Source: Mucilaginibacter dorajii
Lineage (GTDB): Bacteria > Bacteroidota > Bacteroidia > Sphingobacteriales > Sphingobacteriaceae
DNA: 34,406 nt
NCBI RefSeq assembly: GCF_024808255.1
Contig: NZ_JANTYS010000040.1
Span: 1-34,406 of the forward strand
Direction of reading: 5' to 3'
The notes under the pieces were generated by a model, which saw only the letters and a program-made list of their open reading frames with translations, was not told where the DNA came from and did no database searches. Both the position numbers and the translations under genes were made by a program. This document shows, in pieces, positions 29,236-34,406 of the stretch. Each line of letters opens with the position of its first letter. The stretch's first letter is position 1.

Positions 29236-32097
29236 ATGATAAAACCTTTAAAAAGCGCGTTAATGCTGCCCGCGGTGGCGTTGATATCGCTTTCGGCAAT
29301 GGCCCAAACTACCGGCGGGCAGCCCAAACTTGTTGAAAAAGTAACCCGAAAAGGCACCGAGCTGGTGATCCCCTTTGAAAAATATGTATTGCCAAACGGA
29401 TTAACCGTAATACTGGCCGAAGACCATTCGGATCCGCTGGTACATGTGGATGTTACCTACCACGTAGGTTCGGCAAGGGAAGAGATCGGTAAATCGGGTT
29501 TCGCGCACTTTTTTGAGCATATGATGTTCCAGGGCAGCGATCACGTAGCCAATGGCGATCACTTCAAGATCATCACCGAAGCCGGTGGCACCTTAAACGG
29601 ATCAACCAACCGCGACCGTACCAATTACTTTGAAACCGTACCCGCCAATCAGCTGGAAAAAATGCTTTGGCTGGAGAGCGACCGCATGGGCTTTTTGTTA
29701 GATGCCGTTACCCAGCAAAAATTTGAAGTACAACGCGCCACTGTAAAAAACGAACGCGGTCAGAATTATGATAACCGCCCTTACGGTCTGTCAAGTGAGT
29801 ATACCTCCAAAACCTTATACCCTTACGGGCACCCATACTCGTGGTTAACTATTGGCTACATTGAGGAGCTGAACAAGGTTGGCGTTAACGATCTGAAAAA
29901 CTTTTTCCTGCGCTGGTATGGGCCTAATAATGCCACCATTACTATTGGCGGCGATCTGGACCCTAAGCAAACACTGGCATGGGTAACCAAATATTTTGGC
30001 AGCATCCCGCGTGGCCCGGTGGTTAAAAACATGAGTCTGCCCGCGCCGGTATTAACTGCCGATAGGTATGTATCTTATACCGATAACTATGCCAAACTGC
30101 CCTTGTTAGCTGTTACTTATCCGGGTGTAAAGGTTTATGATAAAGATATGTCGCCACTGGATGCTTTGTCAGAAATTATTGGGCAAGGGCGTAACTCTAT
30201 CCTGTACAAAAATCTGGTAAAAACGCGTAAGGCGGCACAGGCTTCCATGAGTTCGTCAAACACCGAACTTGCCGGCGAAATTGGTATCCGCATATTGCCT
30301 TTCCCGGGCCTTACCCTGGCCGATGCCAAAAAAGCGGTCGACGATGCCTTTGCCGAATTTGAAAAAACCGGCGTGAGCGACGAAGCCCTTGCCCGTTTTA
30401 AAGCAAGCTCCGAAGCCAATTATATCAACAGCCTGTCGAGTGTGAGCGGCAAAGCATCAGAGCTGGCCCAGGCACAATACCTTACGGGCGAACCAAACCA
30501 GATAGGCCGCGAACTGGCCGACATCCGCGCGGTAACCAAAGAGGACGTGATACGTGTGTATAACAAATACATTAAAGGTAAGCCGGCTGTAATACTAAGC
30601 GTATTGCCTAAAGGCGGCACCATACAGCCCGTTGCGGCAGATAACTATACCATTAATACCGCAGGCTACAAAGCGCCCGATTATGGCTACAATGGCTTAA
30701 CCTACCACAAAGCAACCGATAACTTTGATCGTGCAACCAAGCCGGGTGTAGGTGCAAACCCTTCTATTAAAGTACCTGCTATATGGAACGCCACTACGCC
30801 AAACGGCATCAGGATCATCGGTACGCAGAATAACGAGATCCCATCGGTATCCATGTCTATCACTATTAAAGGTGGTGGCTTCTACGCGGTTAACAACCCT
30901 GCAAAAGCCGGCCTGGCCGGTATGGTGGCCCGCATGATGAACGAGGAAACCAAAAACTACACAGCCGAGCAATTTTCATCTGAGTTAGATAAACTGGGCA
31001 GCGATATCACCGTGTATGCCGGCAACGAGGATATTACCGTAAGCGTATCATCGTTAACCAAAAACCTGGATAAAACCATGAAGCTGCTGCAGGAAAAACT
31101 GCTGAGCCCTAAGTTTACCCAGGACGCGCTGGACAGGATCAAAAAACAAACCATTGAAGGTTTAAAGCAGGCTAAAACACAACCGGCCGGTGTAGCTTCA
31201 TCTGTATACAACAAAATTCTTTACGGTACCGATAACGTGCGCACCTACGCTACCACCGGTAACGAAGAAACCGTTGCCGCTATCACCTTGCAGGATGTAC
31301 AGGATTACTACGATAACTACTTTACCCCAACAGAAACCCGCATTGTTGTGGTGGGCGATGTTAATGAAGGTACAGCACGTGGCCAGTTAGCTTTCTTAAA
31401 TTCTTGGGCGGCTAAAAAAGTAACTATCCCAAGCCCGGCAGGAGGCAAAAGCTTTGATAAAACCACGCTTTACCTGGTTGATATCCCGGGCGCGGCACAA
31501 TCCGAAATCAGGATTGGTTACCTGGATGGCTTAAACTATGATGCCACTGGCGACTACTATAAATTAGGCATCACCAACTATATTTTAGGCGGCGCTTTCA
31601 ACAGCCACATTAACCTTAACCTGCGCGAAAAACGCGGCTGGACCTACGGCGCACGCTCGGGCTTTGCATCGGGCAAATTCGGTGGCGATTTTACCGCTTC
31701 GGCAGGTGTGTTGGCTACAGCTACTGATAGCGCGGTAGTTGAGTTTATAAAAGAGATCCGCAACTATCGCCAAAATGGCATTACACCCGAGGAGTTAAAG
31801 TTTACCCAAACCTCGATAGGCCAGAGTGATGCCCGCAGGTACGAAACCAATGCCCAAAAAGCGGCCTTCCTTTCGCGCATCCTTGATTACGATTTGAAGC
31901 CAACTTATGTTGACGAGCAAAATAAGATCCTGTCAACCATCACCCCGGCAGAGATCAACGCCCTGGCCACCAAGTACCTTGATACCGATAAAATGGTGAT
32001 CCTGGTAGTTGGCGATAAAGCCCGTATTTTACCCGGTCTGCAAAAATTAGGCTATCCCATTGTGGAGCTTGATGCCGACGGCAGGCCAAAGCAATAA
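29236..32097 (+). CDS. Secreted M16-family zinc metallopeptidase (two-domain)
   Basis: The 953-residue protein opens with a signal peptide (about 1-23, ending SLSAMAQ). The first half holds the inverted zinc motif HFFEH (His91, Glu94, His95) with the distal ligand Glu173 in VKNERGQ, followed by the NRPYG stretch. The second half (about 500-940) repeats the fold without the zinc motif and has the LREKRGWTYG segment (about 795-804) that helps bind substrate in M16 enzymes. Both halves in one chain give a pitrilysin-like clamshell. It probably degrades peptides in the periplasm. It stands alone, with a strong terminator following. Confidence 0.94.
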   Translation: MIKPLKSALMLPAVALISLSAMAQTTGGQPKLVEKVTRKGTELVIPFEKYVLPNGLTVILAEDHSDPLVHVDVTYHVGSAREEIGKSGFAHFFEHMMFQGSDHVANGDHFKIITEAGGTLNGSTNRDRTNYFETVPANQLEKMLWLESDRMGFLLDAVTQQKFEVQRATVKNERGQNYDNRPYGLSSEYTSKTLYPYGHPYSWLTIGYIEELNKVGVNDLKNFFLRWYGPNNATITIGGDLDPKQTLAWVTKYFGSIPRGPVVKNMSLPAPVLTADRYVSYTDNYAKLPLLAVTYPGVKVYDKDMSPLDALSEIIGQGRNSILYKNLVKTRKAAQASMSSSNTELAGEIGIRILPFPGLTLADAKKAVDDAFAEFEKTGVSDEALARFKASSEANYINSLSSVSGKASELAQAQYLTGEPNQIGRELADIRAVTKEDVIRVYNKYIKGKPAVILSVLPKGGTIQPVAADNYTINTAGYKAPDYGYNGLTYHKATDNFDRATKPGVGANPSIKVPAIWNATTPNGIRIIGTQNNEIPSVSMSITIKGGGFYAVNNPAKAGLAGMVARMMNEETKNYTAEQFSSELDKLGSDITVYAGNEDITVSVSSLTKNLDKTMKLLQEKLLSPKFTQDALDRIKKQTIEGLKQAKTQPAGVASSVYNKILYGTDNVRTYATTGNEETVAAITLQDVQDYYDNYFTPTETRIVVVGDVNEGTARGQLAFLNSWAAKKVTIPSPAGGKSFDKTTLYLVDIPGAAQSEIRIGYLDGLNYDATGDYYKLGITNYILGGAFNSHINLNLREKRGWTYGARSGFASGKFGGDFTASAGVLATATDSAVVEFIKEIRNYRQNGITPEELKFTQTSIGQSDARRYETNAQKAAFLSRILDYDLKPTYVDEQNKILSTITPAEINALATKYLDTDKMVILVVGDKARILPGLQKLGYPIVELDADGRPKQ

Positions 32098-32116
32098 ACA
32101 GTTTTTACGATAAAAT

Positions 32117-32151
32117 GAAAGCCTCTCTGAGAAATCAGCGAGGCTTTTTTT
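32117..32151 (+). terminator. Terminator of the M16 peptidase gene
   Basis: AAGCCTC (32119-32125) pairs with GAGGCTT (32140-32146) around a 14-base loop and is followed by a T-run to 32151. It lies about 20 bases past the stop. Confidence 0.88.
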
Positions 32152-32213
32152 GTGGTTCGGGGCTTTGAGGAGCGAGGGGCGGGTTGCGAGGTTCGGGAGA
32201 AAAAACAAGGTCA

Positions 32214-32252
32214 TGCTGAATTTATTTCAGCACCCCACATGACAGGTATGCA
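32214..32252. repeat. GTCATG...CATGAC hairpin element
   Basis: TGCTGAA-TTTAT-TTCAGCA forms a hairpin inside outer GTCATG and CATGAC words. The related TCCTGAA-ATAAA-TTCAGGA is at 32638-32656. The DNA from here to 32390 shows no gene. Confidence 0.6.
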
Positions 32253-32393
32253 CCATGTGCTTTAAAAGCTCCCTTCTTGAGAAGGGGTGCGGCAGGAACG
32301 TGTGCGAATGCGGGGATGTGTTTACGGTGTTAAGGAGGGGGTAATGACTGAGCGTGAGTAAACTTTGCTATCGTAGACCTTGCATGTGGGCCA

Positions 32394-32409
32394 CAAGGCT
32401 GGAGCCTTG
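32394..32409. repeat. CAAGGCT-GG-AGCCTTG palindrome
   Basis: The 7-bp arms are perfect complements around two bases. The preceding CCTTGCATGTGGGCCACAAGG words extend the symmetry imperfectly, so it is another structured spacer element. Confidence 0.6.
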
Positions 32410-32423
32410 CGGCAGCGGGGAGT

Positions 32424-32560
32424 GTCATTTCGAACGAACCTGTGGGGTGTGCGCCGGAGGTGAGGAGAAATCTTCTACGTGCGGACATTCGGCATAGCAA
32501 GGCGTCGAAGATTTCTCCTCGCCCACCGCTTTCCCCTGCACATGCTCGTTCGAAATGACA
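32424..32560. repeat. TGTCATTTCGA palindromic element (copy 3)
   Basis: The 137-bp element has perfect 15-bp ends, TGTCATTTCGAACGA (32424-32438) and TCGTTCGAAATGACA (32546-32560), and inner arms GGAGAAATCTTCTACG and GTCGAAGATTTCTCC. The sequence after it (AAAGATATGGGTACACAGTAGCAC) matches the outer arm of the copy at 25141-25376. Confidence 0.82.
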
Positions 32561-32637
32561 TTTTCTTTAATAAAAAGATATGGGTACACAGTAGCACAGG
32601 ACAGGTAGCAGGTATGACGATCACTCATCCACTGGGT

Positions 32638-32656
32638 TCCTGAAATAAATTCAGGA
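32638..32656. repeat. TCCTGAA-ATAAA-TTCAGGA hairpin
   Basis: A perfect 7-bp stem closes a 5-base loop about 47 bases past the end of the minus-strand glycosyltransferase gene. It lacks a long T-run, so terminator function is uncertain. Confidence 0.5.
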
Positions 32657-32702
32657 CGACTTTGGTTTTATTAAAAACATTAAATTACACCAAGCCACAC
32701 CG

Positions 32703-33956
32703 CTACCTGTTAAAATACGCCTCCATAATTTCGACACATTCAGCCGCTCCATCTTCCATATTGATCTTTTCACCAAGCGTTTCGGCATTCCGTTTATATT
32801 CCTCTGTTTGCGTTAGGGCAATCGCTTTAAGCAGCTTTTGAGTATTTACAGTTTTGAACGGAATATGAACACCGATTTTAAGCTGTTCCACCATTTTGCC
32901 GTTATAGGGCTGATCGGCCAGGATAGATACAATGATGACGGGGATCTTTGATTTGATAACAGCCCCAACGGTGCCTATGCCACCATGAATAATGGCAACC
33001 TTGCAAAGCGGTAAAACCCGGTCGTGATTAACGGAGGGCACCACAAACAGGTTTTTATGCTGAGGGATTTCGGCTATTACAGACCAGCCGATGCAAAACA
33101 ATATCCTATGATCGGTAGTGTTAAGAATCTCCATCATGATGCCCACTAATTTTACCGGGTCGGGTATGGGGATGCTTCCGAAACCGATATAGATAGGCTG
33201 ATCCCCGGCTTTTAGCCAGGCTTCAAAACCATCGGGCAGCTTATCCATAAAATGATTGGCACGCGAATCTGGGGGTAACGAAAGAAACCCCGTTACATGT
33301 GTATTACTAACCCAATCTTTTGGCTTGGTAAGCAGGTGCTTACTCATGGGGTACAGGGTGAGGGTATTTGATCTACCTAAATAGCCCATCATATTTTTAT
33401 ACGGTAAACCCAGCGACTTCCTGAAACCAGTAACTGCGCCTTTAAACGAGAGCCAAAGCAGCGAGTTGAGCTTGTAAGTCGCTTTATTGAGCCAGCCCAA
33501 ATTAACGCGACCAAAAATGGCATGCGGAAATTCACGGGTTGGGGTTATCGGCATACTTAAAAACACCATCCCAACCGGTTTGTTGTACTTTTCGCCAATA
33601 CACAAAGCCATAAATGAGGTTAACGAGGCGGCGATCAAAAAATCGCAATCTAAAGTCCACGCAACAATCTCCTTATTTAACTGCGGTGCCGTTTCTGCCG
33701 TTATCTTATTAATATGGCTGATAAACCTGAGAATGTTACCGGTTTTGAGCAGCTTAAGGATCTCGGGTGTTTGTATCGATTTTTCGGCATTGGTAGATAC
33801 GGGACGGAAACTGACGTTAAAGCCTTCAACATAATCTTTGAAGTTTTCGGGCGCTATAATAACCGCATCGTGCCCTTTATTGATAAGGTCAAGCGCAATG
33901 GCGATAAATGGCTGCACATCGCCCCGGGAGCCCATAACAATTATTCCGTATTTCAT
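32703..33956 (-). CDS. GT1-family glycosyltransferase (UDP-glycosyltransferase/sterol glucosyltransferase-like)
   Basis: The 417-residue cytosolic or membrane-associated protein has the GT-B fold of family GT1. The N-terminal acceptor domain opens with MKYGIIVMGSRGDVQPFIAI, where GSRGDVQP is typical of sterol and macrolide glycosyltransferases. The donor domain carries YIGFGSIPIPDP (about 255-266) and VVPSVNHDRVLPLCKVAIIH followed by GGIGT (about 305-330), then ILADQPYNGKMVEQLKIG, the nucleotide-sugar signature with the HGGxGT core and the Asp-Gln pair. It transfers a sugar from a nucleotide donor to a small hydrophobic acceptor; lipid or natural-product acceptors are both possible. It is a lone gene on the minus strand with no biosynthetic partner in the window. 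Confidence 0.88.
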   Translation of the reverse strand: MKYGIIVMGSRGDVQPFIAIALDLINKGHDAVIIAPENFKDYVEGFNVSFRPVSTNAEKSIQTPEILKLLKTGNILRFISHINKITAETAPQLNKEIVAWTLDCDFLIAASLTSFMALCIGEKYNKPVGMVFLSMPITPTREFPHAIFGRVNLGWLNKATYKLNSLLWLSFKGAVTGFRKSLGLPYKNMMGYLGRSNTLTLYPMSKHLLTKPKDWVSNTHVTGFLSLPPDSRANHFMDKLPDGFEAWLKAGDQPIYIGFGSIPIPDPVKLVGIMMEILNTTDHRILFCIGWSVIAEIPQHKNLFVVPSVNHDRVLPLCKVAIIHGGIGTVGAVIKSKIPVIIVSILADQPYNGKMVEQLKIGVHIPFKTVNTQKLLKAIALTQTEEYKRNAETLGEKINMEDGAAECVEIMEAYFNR

Positions 33957-34089
33957 TAATATCGTATCTGGGATAAATGTATGTAATTGGTGTGATTATT
34001 TTTTGCTTCGCGCAGTTCGGAAGTTATGGATATGATGCCGTTAAAAGACTAACCAGATATTTTGCGATTAGTAAAACCCATGTAAAGCC

Positions 34090-34180
34090 ATGTCATTGCT
34101 AGGTACGAAGCAATCGCGAACTGTGCAGATTCGCCCTGTAGCGCATGAGATTGCCTCGTTCTTTATAATGGCTTTGTGTT
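34090..34180. repeat. GAAGCAATC...GATTGCCTC palindromic element
   Basis: GTCATTGCTAGGTACGAAGC with AATC (34091-34114) faces GAGATTGCCTCGTT (about 34148-34161) and TAATGGC (about 34167), an eroded form of a spacer palindrome common in this family. Confidence 0.55.
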
Positions 34181-34187
34181 AAAGCGC

Positions 34188-34217
34188 TTGTCATCCTGAA
34201 CAAAGTGAAGGATCTAT
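34188..34217. repeat. Half of a TGTCATCCTGA element
   Basis: TTGTCATCCTGAACAAAGTG and AAGGATCT match the left half of the element at 22789-22877. The right half is not recognisable (GTCACCCTGAGTAA near 34308 may be its remnant). 33957-34406 has no gene that I can support. Confidence 0.6.
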
Positions 34218-34406
34218 TCTACGAGATGCATATTCACCCTGCAAAGTTCGCCAATAGATACTTCGTGTCTACCCATAATAAGTTGCGTTTTGAGGTGGGC
34301 GGGCCTGTCACCCTGAGTAAGTTTTATTTGCGCACAAATAATCGCATTGCAAATGACACGAATAGTTATGAGTTTTGCTTTATAAAAGCAACTTATGGCA
34401 GTGTAG

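Overview
The window reads as chromosomal DNA of a Bacteroidota bacterium, most likely Sphingobacteriaceae and Mucilaginibacter-like. The basis is the protein families present, promoters of the TTTG-N19-TAnnTTTG type, the lack of Shine-Dalgarno sequences before most starts, and many long palindromic intergenic elements of kinds common in that family. The assignment is inference from sequence character; no rRNA or marker gene was available. No tRNA, rRNA, transposase, integrase or CRISPR array was seen.

Layout. (1) 1-270: leader with three direct repeats of a TGTATAG-N8/9-GGAY motif. (2) 271-18241: seven consecutive same-strand genes, each encoding a duplicated MacB/FtsX-type ABC permease of about 790-920 residues, with no ATPase gene in the window. 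The first carries an extra N-terminal helical domain resembling the cytoplasmic head of FecR-type anti-sigma factors. By sequence resemblance the genes fall in subgroups ordered A, B, C1, C2, D1, C3, D2, and the spacers after C2, D1 and C3 share sequence, which suggests growth by duplication. (3) 18378-19062: a UPF0175 antitoxin and DUF3368/PIN toxin pair. (4) 19158-19568 (minus): a bacilliredoxin, separated from the toxin by a bidirectional terminator. (5) 19769-21150: a membrane-anchored M23 (LytM) peptidase followed by a bactofilin, a known cell-shape/envelope pairing. (6) 21335-22651: S-adenosylhomocysteine hydrolase. (7) 23152-25043: a three-helix membrane protein followed closely by a signal-less thermolysin-like HExxH protein, which is the least characterised pair here. 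(8) 25846-26223: a small hypothetical protein with a terminator-like hairpin in its leader. (9) 26500-28373: a BlaI-type repressor and BlaR1-like M56 membrane peptidase overlapping by 4 bases, driven by a promoter whose -7 box lies inside a perfect 20-bp operator. (10) 29236-32097: a secreted M16 peptidase with its own terminator. (11) 32703-33956 (minus): a GT1-family glycosyltransferase.

Spaces between genes are unusually rich in structured repeats: long palindromes with TGTCATTTCGA-type ends, a 245-bp nested palindrome with near-perfect 23-bp ends, GC-rich palindromes, and degenerate short-period tandem repeats built on words such as TTTAGAAATTAGGA, GTATCAAGTA, GGTTAAAGGC and TAATGAAC. Gene-free stretches longer than 300 bases (22652-23151, 25044-25845, 28374-29235, 32098-32702, 33957-34406) consist largely of these repeats.

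Most likely to reward further work: the ATPase-less seven-permease array with its FecR-like fusion and upstream direct repeats, and the membrane protein/metalloprotease pair at 23152-25043.
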